Source of the DNA: CAZBUK01 sp964495085
Lineage (GTDB): Bacteria > Bacteroidota > Ignavibacteria > T3Sed10-11
Length of the DNA: 64,000 nt
Direction: 5' to 3'
NCBI GenBank assembly: GCA_964495085.1
Contig: CAZBUK010000002.1
Span: forward strand, 1 to 64,000
The translations under genes were made by a program, and so were the position numbers. Positions 1-8,346 of this stretch are shown one piece after another (within the stretch, counting starts at the first letter, position 1; every line of letters starts with the position of its first letter). The notes beneath the pieces are model-generated. The model was not told the origin of the DNA and searched no databases. It saw nothing but the letters and a program-made list of their open reading frames with translations.

Positions 1-334
1 TAAGCTTCTGAAGTAATAAATCATACTGGACCCATAGTTTGTGTATCATAAAGTTGTACCTTTTCAATGCAATCTTCCGCTATGTTCACTTAGTCTATAT
101 TATTTTGGACACCAATGATAAGAGATGATTGGTTTTACTTGTAAGATACGAAAATGCGTGATACGGGTTGCATATATTGGGATGAAACGGCAATAATCCG
201 GGATGAACTGCATTCGCCAAATTACCAGAGAAAGACAGCCGGGATCGAACCGGTCATGATACGGCTGTAATACGGTATACCCGGGAGTCCCATTCATATC
301 TCCCATGAAGCGCAGCTTTTCGTTTTCCGTCCGA
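1..334. other. Non-coding stretch at window start
   Basis: No convincing gene is visible here. The stretch is more AT-rich than the coding regions and lies beyond the 3' end of the minus-strand TPR gene. The 68-codon minus-strand frame at 100-306 has no recognisable domain and no clear ribosome binding site. A 7-bp inverted repeat (arms 235-241 and 262-268) surrounds a sequence that resembles a tRNA T-loop on the minus strand, but no cloverleaf can be built around it. Confidence 0.5.
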
Positions 335-1318
335 TCATTGCATATTTTTCAAAGCCGCTTGTGCCTGCTCATGCCCGGGATCAAGCTTTAATGCGGATTC
401 ATAGGCTGCTCTTGCACTGAGTGAATCTCCTTCCATCTCGTAAATCCGGCCCAGCCGCATATACGCCCATGCATGCGACCCGCGTACGCTAGCGGTCGGG
501 ACTTGCAGGTATCGAAGCAGACATTCTTTGCCGCGTTGGAGGTTCGATCCGGTTTCGGCTGCAATCCTTCCGATCTGATAATACGCGTTCATATCGTCCG
601 GCTTCCGTTCGATCACCCGCTCAAACATATCATGCGCCCGGTCGTATTGATCTCTCCGGGCGTAATAGAATCCGAGCCAGTAGTAGGGTTCCACGCTTTC
701 TCCTGCGACATCGAGCGCCGCAAGAAATTCGCGTTCGGCTTCTTCGTATTTCTCCTCTCTTCCGTATATGAACCCGAAGGCGCCGTGGCCGCGCATCTTA
801 TCGCGTTTAAATATCTCCTCCGCCTGCTCGCGGGCTTTGGTCATACTCCCGCCGACGATTCCCGGCGCGACCATATAATACTGCATAAGATCGTTCCGCG
901 CATCGAGGTAGTCGGGGTCGAGTTCAACCGCTTTTTCGAATGCCTGTCTGGAATTCTTTGCAAGGAACGGCCGGCGGAATATCCCCGCATTCATTGCCTG
1001 TTGTGCATATGCGCGTCCCAACCAATGGCGGTACACGGCGTTCGACTCGTCGAGCTTCACTGCGCGTTCGTAGAGCTCCGCCGCCTTGTCGTGTCTGTAT
1101 TCCCAATGATACGACCTGCCGAGATAATAGAGCGCCTCGGCGTTGTCCGCATCTCCGGCGAGGACCGACTCGAAGAATTGCTTCGCTTCCGCTACTCTGC
1201 CTCCGTTGAGAAGGGCTATCCCTTCGGCGAGATCTGAGTCTTCCGCGAAAAGATTCGACGCTACAGCGGCGATGCATGCAAAGTATACGAACAATATCGC
1301 CGTTCTGTACATCGGCAT
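335..1318 (-). CDS. Secreted TPR-repeat protein
   Basis: A 327-residue protein with an N-terminal signal sequence (about residues 5-25, ending near A-E-D-S) followed by several tetratricopeptide repeats. Typical TPR positions are visible in phrases such as A-L-Y-Y-L-G-R, A-A-E-L-Y-E-R-A-V-K-L-D and A-Y-Y-Q-I-G-R-I. The last repeat ends close to the C-terminus. Such proteins are periplasmic or membrane-linked scaffolds, and the binding partner cannot be read from the sequence. The gene starts 17 bp after the end of the upstream lipoprotein gene, so the two are probably co-transcribed. Identity as a TPR protein is secure, but its specific role is unknown. Confidence 0.85.
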   Translation of the reverse strand: MPMYRTAILFVYFACIAAVASNLFAEDSDLAEGIALLNGGRVAEAKQFFESVLAGDADNAEALYYLGRSYHWEYRHDKAAELYERAVKLDESNAVYRHWLGRAYAQQAMNAGIFRRPFLAKNSRQAFEKAVELDPDYLDARNDLMQYYMVAPGIVGGSMTKAREQAEEIFKRDKMRGHGAFGFIYGREEKYEEAEREFLAALDVAGESVEPYYWLGFYYARRDQYDRAHDMFERVIERKPDDMNAYYQIGRIAAETGSNLQRGKECLLRYLQVPTASVRGSHAWAYMRLGRIYEMEGDSLSARAAYESALKLDPGHEQAQAALKNMQ

Positions 1319-1335
1319 AGTATTTCCCCTCTCCT

Positions 1336-1932
1336 TTAAAATGAAAACTGAAATCCGATCCCCGGCATAACGGCGACCTCATCGAAGAAGTAGACATTGA
1401 TCTCGGGTATGAATTTCACCTTCGTTCCGATTACAGCACCCGCAACTATTCCCGGCGTTCCCCGCGACGCCGTCATATCCATGTCGAATAAAGAAAAACC
1501 GGTTGTTGCATGAATCCATTTAAACCCACCATAGAACTTGTCGGTTCCGATAAAAACGGCCGGGTAAAAAACGACAACGCTCGAACTGTTGTCATCGTCG
1601 CGATAGCCGAAATACGATATTCCTCCCTGCAGCGTTGCGTATAGGGGATTCTTTAAGAACTGGTAGCGGATGTCGCCGTAAATACCGCCGAAGGGAGGGA
1701 CTCCGAAAAACTTCAGACCGGCATCGAAATCGCCGCCGAGACCGTATCGTGCCTGCAGGACGAGTTCCGAAAATCCGGCGGTTCCGCTACCCGCAAATCC
1801 CAGCATGCCGATTCCCCCCGTCCATTCCCCCGTCTTTTGAACTGCGGCGGGTTGAAAAGTTGAAAACGTAATACAGCCGCTGATCATAAGCGTGGAGAAA
1901 AAGATCGGCAAAGTATAGATCGGGGTTTTCAT
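1336..1932 (-). CDS. Barrel-like lipoprotein of unknown function
   Basis: A 198-residue protein with a short hydrophobic signal and the lipobox L-M-I-S-G-C, so Cys20 is the predicted lipidated residue. The mature part is rich in glycine and aromatic residues in alternating hydrophobic strands and ends G-F-Q-F-S-F. A terminal phenylalanine of this kind is typical of outer-membrane beta-barrels. The combination suggests a small outer-membrane protein, possibly lipidated. It lies between the alpha/beta hydrolase gene (48 bp upstream) and the TPR gene (17 bp downstream) on the same strand, so it is likely part of one envelope operon. I do not recognise a named family. Confidence 0.7.
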   Translation of the reverse strand: MKTPIYTLPIFFSTLMISGCITFSTFQPAAVQKTGEWTGGIGMLGFAGSGTAGFSELVLQARYGLGGDFDAGLKFFGVPPFGGIYGDIRYQFLKNPLYATLQGGISYFGYRDDDNSSSVVVFYPAVFIGTDKFYGGFKWIHATTGFSLFDMDMTASRGTPGIVAGAVIGTKVKFIPEINVYFFDEVAVMPGIGFQFSF

Positions 1933-1980
1933 AGGATATCCGTTTCTTTTCCCTTGATAGCGGACCGCTCTGTAGACTAG

Positions 1981-2823
1981 TTACAGAGAATTCCACCACA
2001 TCTGCAATTTTGAAAAATATGCCGCTCCGCCGACGATATACGTATCGTTATGATCGGCTCCCGGTATCGCATAGAACTCCTTAGGTTGATTCGCGGCTTC
2101 GTACAGTTTTTTCCCGTATTCGTACGGAACAATCCGATCGCGGTCGCCGTGTATGAAGAGCAACGGGATATGAATATTCCTTATTTTACCGATGTTGTCG
2201 AATTTGGTCGACATGAACGGACCGATGGGCAGTATCGGAACGAGCAGCTTCGCCATCGATCGCGCGTCCGGGAATGCAGTCTCGAGAATGATCCCCCCCG
2301 GGGGTTTTTCGATTGCCACGTCCACCGCAACCGCAGATCCGAGACTCCTGCCGAAAAAAACGATGCGTTTGGCGGCTACCCCTTTCTCGCGAACGAGGAA
2401 GTCGAATGCCGCCCGGCCGTCGAGATAGATCCCTTCTTCATCGGGTTCCCCCTCGCTTTTCCCGTAGCCGCGGTAATCAAATATGAACACATCGATTCCG
2501 CGGTCGAGCAGCAACCGTATATTGTCAAGCCTGTGTGTAATGTTGCCGGCGTTGCCGTGAAACCAGAGAAGCGTCCGGGGCTGTCTCTCACCGGATGTTC
2601 TGAAATACCAGCCGTGAAGCCGCACACCGTCGGCAGCGGCGAAGGAGCAATCCTCCGCCTCGATGCCGAATGTCGAAGGATCCCAGTATCCCTCCGGATA
2701 CCTTAGGGGAAAATATATCAGTTTTTTTTCAAGAGCCGGGAACATGGCATATATCAGAACGAGAAGAACAAGTATCGTAACGGGAAAGAAAAATTTTCTG
2801 ACGCGCACATAGATACCGTTCAT
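1981..2823 (-). CDS. Membrane-anchored alpha/beta hydrolase (BEM46/ABHD-like)
   Basis: A 280-residue serine hydrolase with one N-terminal membrane anchor (about residues 10-30) and an alpha/beta hydrolase fold. The oxyanion region reads W-F-H-G-N-A-G-N (about 87-94). The nucleophile elbow is G-R-S-L-G-S with Ser160. The acid is in H-G-D-R-D (Asp229 most likely) and the base is His258 in G-A-D-H-N-D. This arrangement matches the BEM46/ABHD13/ABHD17 group of membrane-associated hydrolases, often thought to act on lipids or acyl groups. The substrate cannot be deduced. It is upstream of the lipoprotein and TPR genes on the same strand. Confidence 0.88.
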   Translation of the reverse strand: MNGIYVRVRKFFFPVTILVLLVLIYAMFPALEKKLIYFPLRYPEGYWDPSTFGIEAEDCSFAAADGVRLHGWYFRTSGERQPRTLLWFHGNAGNITHRLDNIRLLLDRGIDVFIFDYRGYGKSEGEPDEEGIYLDGRAAFDFLVREKGVAAKRIVFFGRSLGSAVAVDVAIEKPPGGIILETAFPDARSMAKLLVPILPIGPFMSTKFDNIGKIRNIHIPLLFIHGDRDRIVPYEYGKKLYEAANQPKEFYAIPGADHNDTYIVGGAAYFSKLQMWWNSL

Positions 2824-2983
2824 TGTATAGAGTTATCCGATATTCCGGAGTTCGTCGGTGCGAGCGGAGGCCGGACGCCGTCGCGTTCACCGAGCCGATT
2901 TCAAGCGATACCGCAACGCGGCATTACCGGAACCGGCGGTCCGATCCTCAAGCGCTTCCGGGATCGATGACTATGCGGTCTCA

Positions 2984-3937
2984 TCAATTGATATCCTCAC
3001 CCTTAAAGATTTTCCTCAGCGCTATGCCTGCCGTATTTTCTCTGAGATATTCTATATGGGCGCCGTCGAAAGGAACGGGTTTCATCCTGAAATGATCTGT
3101 CAACGCATTTTCCGGCACGACGTTGGGAAGTGCCAGGAGATCGAGCAGACTTCCCGAGACGGGCGCGCCGGGCAGGATACGTTCCATAACGAATACCGGC
3201 AGCCGCAGCAACCACGTGGGTGCGGGGAAGAGCAGCCGGCGTGCGTTCATCGTCCGGATGATCCGCCGCTCGATCTCTCCCAGCGTCAAAACCTCCGGAC
3301 CTCCGAGGCCGAGCTCCTTTCCGAGGGTCGAATCGTCATCGATCGCTCGGACGATCGCTTCTGCTACGTCGTCGACCGAGACGGGCTGAAATTCCGCGTT
3401 TCCACCTCCGATGAGCGGGAAGACCACCGGGGTCAGCTTCAGCAGCCGGGCGATCGAGTTGAAGAACTCATCCTGCGGACCGAAGATAGACGACGGGCGG
3501 AGTGCGGTCCATCCGGCTGCATGCCGGGCGACATACTCCTGAGCCAATCCTTTGCTCCTGAGAAACCTGTAGGGAAGCGAGCTATCGGCGCCGTTCTGGC
3601 TCATATTAACAAACCGGTTCACGCCTGCCCGGCGCGCCGCGTCGACCACATTGACCGTTCCGTCGTAATTCACTTTCTCATAGGTCGCACTCCCCTTCTC
3701 GAGCGCGATCGCAACAAGATGTACAACCACTTCCACCTTGTGCATGAGCGGCATCAGACTTTCGGGATCGTTTACATCGCCGTTCACGATCTCGATATCT
3801 CCGTCGATATCGCCGAGACGCCGTTTCGCTTTTTCAATATCGCGCACCATCGCACGTACGGATTTTCCGCGTTCCGCCAGACGACGGACGGTATTGTTGC
3901 CGACAAATCCCGACGCACCCGTTACGAGTATCTTCAT
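2984..3937 (-). CDS. NAD(P)-binding epimerase, NDUFA9-like atypical SDR
   Basis: A 317-residue atypical short-chain dehydrogenase/epimerase. The N-terminus carries the Rossmann signature G-A-S-G-F-V-G-N (residues 7-14). The body has the R-P-S-S-I-F-G-P motif typical of the complex I NDUFA9-like family. That family often binds NADPH and may lack classical dehydrogenase activity. The usual catalytic Y-x-x-x-K is not obvious; the equivalent region reads Y-R-F-L-R-S-K, so a binding or chaperone role is possible. It is separated from the histidine kinase gene by about 190 bp and from the hydrolase by 160 bp on the same strand. Confidence 0.85.
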   Translation of the reverse strand: MKILVTGASGFVGNNTVRRLAERGKSVRAMVRDIEKAKRRLGDIDGDIEIVNGDVNDPESLMPLMHKVEVVVHLVAIALEKGSATYEKVNYDGTVNVVDAARRAGVNRFVNMSQNGADSSLPYRFLRSKGLAQEYVARHAAGWTALRPSSIFGPQDEFFNSIARLLKLTPVVFPLIGGGNAEFQPVSVDDVAEAIVRAIDDDSTLGKELGLGGPEVLTLGEIERRIIRTMNARRLLFPAPTWLLRLPVFVMERILPGAPVSGSLLDLLALPNVVPENALTDHFRMKPVPFDGAHIEYLRENTAGIALRKIFKGEDIN

Positions 3938-4129
3938 GATGGATACTTCCTTTGGAGTGATTCATATGCGAATATACCGGAGGACTATGCGGAATACCGC
4001 CGATTTCAAAGACCGACACAGATCCCCGCACCCGCTCTTGTCGCGGAGAGGATTCCGGGGAGGTATTGGAGAAGGGTGTTTCCGGTGATAACCGACTGCA
4101 CGTATCTTATAACAAAAAAAACATGAATT

Positions 4130-6289
4130 TCATTTCCTCCGGTCGAGCTGTTCCCGGATTGCACGGAGCAGATTGATGAGTTTGTACGGCTTGTCGATGA
4201 TCTGTTTTACACCGGATTTCAGAAGCTCTTCTTTTTGGACTCTGCTGATATACCCGGTCACGAGAATCACAAAAGCGTTTTCGTTGGCGGCTCGAATTCT
4301 CTGAAAGACTTCTTTACCCGATAGTTTGGGGAGACCGAGATCGAGTATGACCAACTCTATCCGTGCAGCCATATTCTCGTAAAGCTCCGCGCCGGTTATG
4401 CCGTCGGGAGCGGTATAGACGGTATATCCCAGGTTGCGGAGTTCGGCGGCGAGCAGTTCGCGCAGGCTGTATTCGTCCTCTACGATAAGGATTGTTTCGG
4501 TTCCACCCGGTAGGTTTTCTTCAGACGGTTCGAAATGCCGTTCCACTTCGGGTTGAGGTTCGATCGCGGGGAGATAGACGAAAAATGAGGTACCGTTGTT
4601 CTCGAGCGATGAGTAATCGACATAACCGCCGTGACCCCTGACGATGCCGTAGACGACCGAAAGACCGAGTCCGGTCCCCTTCCCAAGCGGCTTCGTCGTA
4701 AAGAAGGGATCGAAAATTCTCGACCGGTGCATATCCTCTATTCCCTTGCCGGTATCGCTGACGGTGATTTTCAGGTAATCCAGTTCTTCGATGTCGCCTG
4801 CGAGCATGCGGCACTTCTCCGCCGGGAACAGTTCCGCGGAAATGGAGATAATTCCCTCGCGTTGAGAATCCTGGGCTTCCATGATCGCATCGCGCGCATT
4901 GATACACAGGTTCAGAAGCACCTGGTAGAGCTGTCCCCTGTCTCCGTAGATCCACGGGAGATCCTCCGGAACGTCGGTTTTCAAGGTAATATTTTTCTCG
5001 AACGTATGTTCGATCACCTTGATCAGCTCGTCGAGGATATCCCGGAATGAGAGAGGTCTCAGTTCGACCTCTTCGATGCGGGCGAACTTTAACAGACGCT
5101 GAGCGATGTCGGTCCCCCGTTCGATCCCGCTTTCGCCGATCTCGATATATCTGCCGAGCGGCGAATTACCGACCTTCGATTTGATGACGGCGAAACTGCT
5201 CTGTATAATCGTGAGGATGTTGTTGAAGTCGTGCGCAATACCGCCTGCAAGATATCCCATACTGTCGAGTTTCTGCGCCTGGAGAAGATGCTGTTCCATT
5301 TTCTTCTGGTCGGTGATATCACGAATGATTCCCCGGAATGCGAAAATTTTACCCGACTGGTCGCGCACGGCGGTCGAGGTTTCAAGAACCGTCTTGGTAT
5401 CTCCGTTCTTGCTCCTGAGCGACACCTCGAAGTCCTTCACATAGCCCTGAGCATCCATCAGCCGCAGCCACTTCTCCCGGTCGTCCGCATTCGTGTAGAG
5501 TTCGCGGGCAATATTCAGATTGAGCATCTCCAATTGAGATTCATAGCCGAACAGATCGACCCCGGCCTGGTTGATATCGAGGAATCTGCCGTCGCGGTTG
5601 CTTATGAATACCGCGTCTTTCGATTCCTCGAACAGATCCCGGTAGCGTTTCTCGAGTTCCTCGCTCTCCTGCTTCGCGCGCCTTCGTATCATGATCTCGT
5701 TCTTGAATCGCTCCGCCGGCAGATGGACGAGAACCGCGAATATCAGGAAGAACACCGTATAGGCAAATGCCAATATCATCTTCTGCATATCGGAAGCGAT
5801 CATACTCATGCCGGTTATATGAATATGGCCGGAATAGATTTCAATGCCCGCAAGGATCAGGCAGACGAGCCCGCTCAGCGTCGAAAAAACGAGCGCCCAG
5901 CCGAGTCCGGTAAGCATGCCATTGAAGACGATGACAATGAGAAAGAGAAATCCCGTGAACGGGATCGTGATACCCCCCGAATAATGGACCACCACCGCGA
6001 TGACGATGATATCGACCAGGATGTTAATGAACAGGATTACTGCTTTCGAGGATACTCGTCTCCGCAGAAACGGATACGGTTGATTGACGAATGCTTCGAA
6101 TAATCCCGCCCAGAAGATTATTCCGACGGGAAGATTGAGCTTGTAAAAATAATCGAGGGCGATGAAGAGGAAAGGTATCAGCAGGCCGCTGACAAGACGG
6201 GCTCTGAGTGAATATTCACATGCAAACTCTATCAGTTCATCATCGAACTCGCGCGGAAGCAGCGTCATTTTGGGAGAAAGTAATCGCAT
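4130..6289 (-). CDS. Hybrid sensor histidine kinase (6TM-PAS-HisKA-HATPase-REC)
   Basis: A 719-residue hybrid sensor kinase. About six membrane helices occupy residues 33-190, followed by a short linker and a PAS domain (about 215-325). The dimerisation/phosphoacceptor helix carries G-G-I-A-H-D-F-N-N with His353. The ATPase domain shows the N box (N-A-R-D-A-I, about 464), G1 box D-T-G-K-G-I, F-F-T-T-K and G2 box G-T-G-L-G-L-S (about 538-544). A C-terminal receiver domain has acidic Glu604/Asp605 and the phosphoacceptor Asp650 in V-I-L-D-L-G-L-P. No separate response regulator with a DNA-binding domain is adjacent, so its output is unknown. The membrane domain resembles no sensor I can name. 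Confidence 0.93.
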   Translation of the reverse strand: MRLLSPKMTLLPREFDDELIEFACEYSLRARLVSGLLIPFLFIALDYFYKLNLPVGIIFWAGLFEAFVNQPYPFLRRRVSSKAVILFINILVDIIVIAVVVHYSGGITIPFTGFLFLIVIVFNGMLTGLGWALVFSTLSGLVCLILAGIEIYSGHIHITGMSMIASDMQKMILAFAYTVFFLIFAVLVHLPAERFKNEIMIRRRAKQESEELEKRYRDLFEESKDAVFISNRDGRFLDINQAGVDLFGYESQLEMLNLNIARELYTNADDREKWLRLMDAQGYVKDFEVSLRSKNGDTKTVLETSTAVRDQSGKIFAFRGIIRDITDQKKMEQHLLQAQKLDSMGYLAGGIAHDFNNILTIIQSSFAVIKSKVGNSPLGRYIEIGESGIERGTDIAQRLLKFARIEEVELRPLSFRDILDELIKVIEHTFEKNITLKTDVPEDLPWIYGDRGQLYQVLLNLCINARDAIMEAQDSQREGIISISAELFPAEKCRMLAGDIEELDYLKITVSDTGKGIEDMHRSRIFDPFFTTKPLGKGTGLGLSVVYGIVRGHGGYVDYSSLENNGTSFFVYLPAIEPQPEVERHFEPSEENLPGGTETILIVEDEYSLRELLAAELRNLGYTVYTAPDGITGAELYENMAARIELVILDLGLPKLSGKEVFQRIRAANENAFVILVTGYISRVQKEELLKSGVKQIIDKPYKLINLLRAIREQLDRRK

Positions 6290-6405
6290 GGAAATTGGAT
6301 TCTCGCCTGGAACTGTCCGGTTCGGAATGTGTTATTATCACGCGAAATTCGACGGATCCCGGAGGACCCATGCTTGCGGCATATTTACGGCGTTTGCTAA
6401 AAGTA

Positions 6406-6427
6406 GTACTTTAATGGATTAAAGTAC
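6406..6427. promoter_or_regulatory. Perfect 22-bp palindrome upstream of histidine kinase
   Basis: GTACTTTAAT, a GG spacer, then ATTAAAGTAC: the two 10-bp arms are exactly complementary. It lies in the 233-bp gap between cydC (stop at 6523) and the kinase gene (start at 6289), 117 bp upstream of the kinase start. A 2-nt spacer is too short for an ideal RNA hairpin loop, so an operator for a dimeric regulator is the better reading. A terminator role for cydC is less likely because there is no GC-rich stem. Confidence 0.4.
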
Positions 6428-6522
6428 AATAAAGATTTATAACAAGCAATACAATCCGGCCCAAACGGGCTTCCCTGATCACCTCACGTTGTCAGAAAGA
6501 GGGTGGGATACTAACTGAACGA

Positions 6523-8286
6523 TTAATCGAGCAGGTGGTTCCGTCTTAAAAACAAATCGTGATATAGACCCTGATGCCCGCTCAGATGTTCAAGCGAACC
6601 GCGTTCCACGATGAACCCGCCCTTCATCACGATGATCTCGTCCATGGATTCGAGGAGGATCGGCCGGTGTGTTATCAAGAGCGTAGTTCTTCCCGCCATG
6701 CATCTTTCCAGATTATAAAAGAGCTCCCGTTCCGTCACGGCATCGAGATTCGCCGTGGGCTCATCGAGTACGAGGATCGGCGATTTGCGCAGAAATGCAC
6801 GGGCGAGTGCGAGCCGCTGGCGTTCTCCCGCGGAGAGCCGCATACCGTGCTCGCCGATAAGCGTCTCGAGACCGTCCGGTAATCCCTCGATCAGATTCCG
6901 AAGCCTTGCTTCTTCAAGTGCACTCAGAAGTTCACGATCGTCCGCATGGTCGCGTGCGATGAGAAGATTATCCCTGACGCTTCCGTTGAACAGATGGGTA
7001 TCCTGCGATATCACGGTGAACTTACTGCGGTATTCCCCGACGTCGAGATCCCTGATGTCTGTCCCGTCGAAAGCAATGCTGCCGGATTGGGGATCCCATA
7101 ACCTCAGCAGCAGATTGACGACGGTACTTTTCCCTGCACCGGTCGGCCCGACGATCGCGGTCCGATTTCCTTTCCGGAGCGTGAAGGATATCTCCGAGAG
7201 CAAGCGGATCTCTTCATATGCGAATCCGACACCATCGAATACGACATCTCCATTCGTCGATACCGGAGCGGGTTTCTGAGGATCCCGGATTCCGGGCGCC
7301 GTATCGATAATATTGAAGAGCCGCCTCCCCGCCTCGTCCGACGCTTCGAGATGCTGCACGGCCGGGCCGAGATTCTGCACTGCTTCAAAACTGCTCATCA
7401 CCCCGAAAATTATGAGAGCCAGATATACCCCTTCGATCTGCCCATCGACAATCGCCGGAATGCTCAGCAGGAGAATCGCCGCGATTCCGAAATACATACA
7501 AAGACCGCTCAGACTTTGCTGCAAACCCGATACGGATGCCTGTTTTCGCTGGATTGCGGAGAGCGTTTTATTGTAGGATCGGATACTGTCGGAGAATTTC
7601 CGCTCGAGTCCGAACGAAAGCATGTCGGATAATCCCTGCAGACAGTCGACGAGGAATTCCTTCAACCCGGCACGCGTCTCAACCTGCAGTTTTCCGTACG
7701 ACCGTGAAATCCGCCGCACAAGAACCGGCACAGCGAAACCGTTGAGGAAAAGAAAGAGCAGCGCGGTGTATGCCAGAGCGGGTTCGAAGTAATAGAGTCC
7801 GGCGAACGTTACGGCGACAACGAACAGGGCGACGACCGAAGGCGCCACGACACGGAGGTATATGTTCTGCAGCATATCGACGTCGTCGACTATTCTGGCG
7901 GAGATGTCTCCCGATCTGAATCCGAGAAGCTGCGCGCTCGAGAGAGGTTCGAGGCGCCGGTAGAACCAGACTCTTATCTGCATGAGGAGTCTGAATGTAA
8001 GATCATGAGATATCAGGCGTTCGAGATAACGCAGAGCGGCGCGGGAAATCCCGAACAGCCTCACCGCTGCAATCACGAGAAAGAGATCGACGATCAACGG
8101 CTGAAGAGCGGCGCGGGAGATGAGATAGCCGGAGCCCGCCATGAGACCCATTCCCGCCAGCACGGTAGCAGTGCCGAGAGCTATCGCTCCGGCAGTCTGT
8201 GTCTTATAACCCCGGAGAAGACCAATAAATCTGAATACCGGGCGGCGGGTCATCGATGCCATCCTTTCCGCTGCGAGATCTTCCAC
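6523..8286 (-). CDS. cydC: CydC-type ABC exporter subunit (cytochrome bd assembly)
   Basis: A 587-residue fused membrane-ATPase half transporter. The membrane domain contains the CydC-like run G-L-M-A-G-S-G-Y-L-I-S and V-R-L-F-G-I-S-R-A-A-L-R-Y. The ATPase has Walker A G-P-T-G-A-G-K-S-T, signature L-S-A-G-E-R-Q and Walker B I-L-V-L-D-E-P. With CydD it forms a heterodimer that exports glutathione/cysteine-type thiols to the periplasm and is needed for cytochrome bd and c maturation in characterised bacteria. It follows cydD by 60 bp on the same strand. No cydAB lies in the window. The assignment of C versus D rests on these family phrases and is fairly confident. Confidence 0.88.
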   Translation of the reverse strand: MEDLAAERMASMTRRPVFRFIGLLRGYKTQTAGAIALGTATVLAGMGLMAGSGYLISRAALQPLIVDLFLVIAAVRLFGISRAALRYLERLISHDLTFRLLMQIRVWFYRRLEPLSSAQLLGFRSGDISARIVDDVDMLQNIYLRVVAPSVVALFVVAVTFAGLYYFEPALAYTALLFLFLNGFAVPVLVRRISRSYGKLQVETRAGLKEFLVDCLQGLSDMLSFGLERKFSDSIRSYNKTLSAIQRKQASVSGLQQSLSGLCMYFGIAAILLLSIPAIVDGQIEGVYLALIIFGVMSSFEAVQNLGPAVQHLEASDEAGRRLFNIIDTAPGIRDPQKPAPVSTNGDVVFDGVGFAYEEIRLLSEISFTLRKGNRTAIVGPTGAGKSTVVNLLLRLWDPQSGSIAFDGTDIRDLDVGEYRSKFTVISQDTHLFNGSVRDNLLIARDHADDRELLSALEEARLRNLIEGLPDGLETLIGEHGMRLSAGERQRLALARAFLRKSPILVLDEPTANLDAVTERELFYNLERCMAGRTTLLITHRPILLESMDEIIVMKGGFIVERGSLEHLSGHQGLYHDLFLRRNHLLD

Positions 8287-8346
8287 GGTGAACTACCGCA
8301 TACCCGGAGGGAGCGGATATGCGGATGAAACCTGTATACTACGTTG

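Noticed and set aside
235..268. tRNA-like T-loop on the minus strand
   Set aside because: GGTTCGATCC resembles a T-loop, but there is no matching acceptor stem, anticodon arm or D-arm at the right distance.
100..306. 68-codon minus-strand frame
   Set aside because: No ribosome site, no recognised domain and atypical composition; treated as chance.
473..1237. Long plus-strand frame opposite the TPR gene
   Set aside because: Antisense shadow; the minus strand has clear TPR motifs and a signal peptide.
2858..4126. 422-codon plus-strand frame
   Set aside because: Lies opposite the NDUFA9-like gene; amino acid content (many R, H, P, D) and absence of motifs mark it as a shadow.
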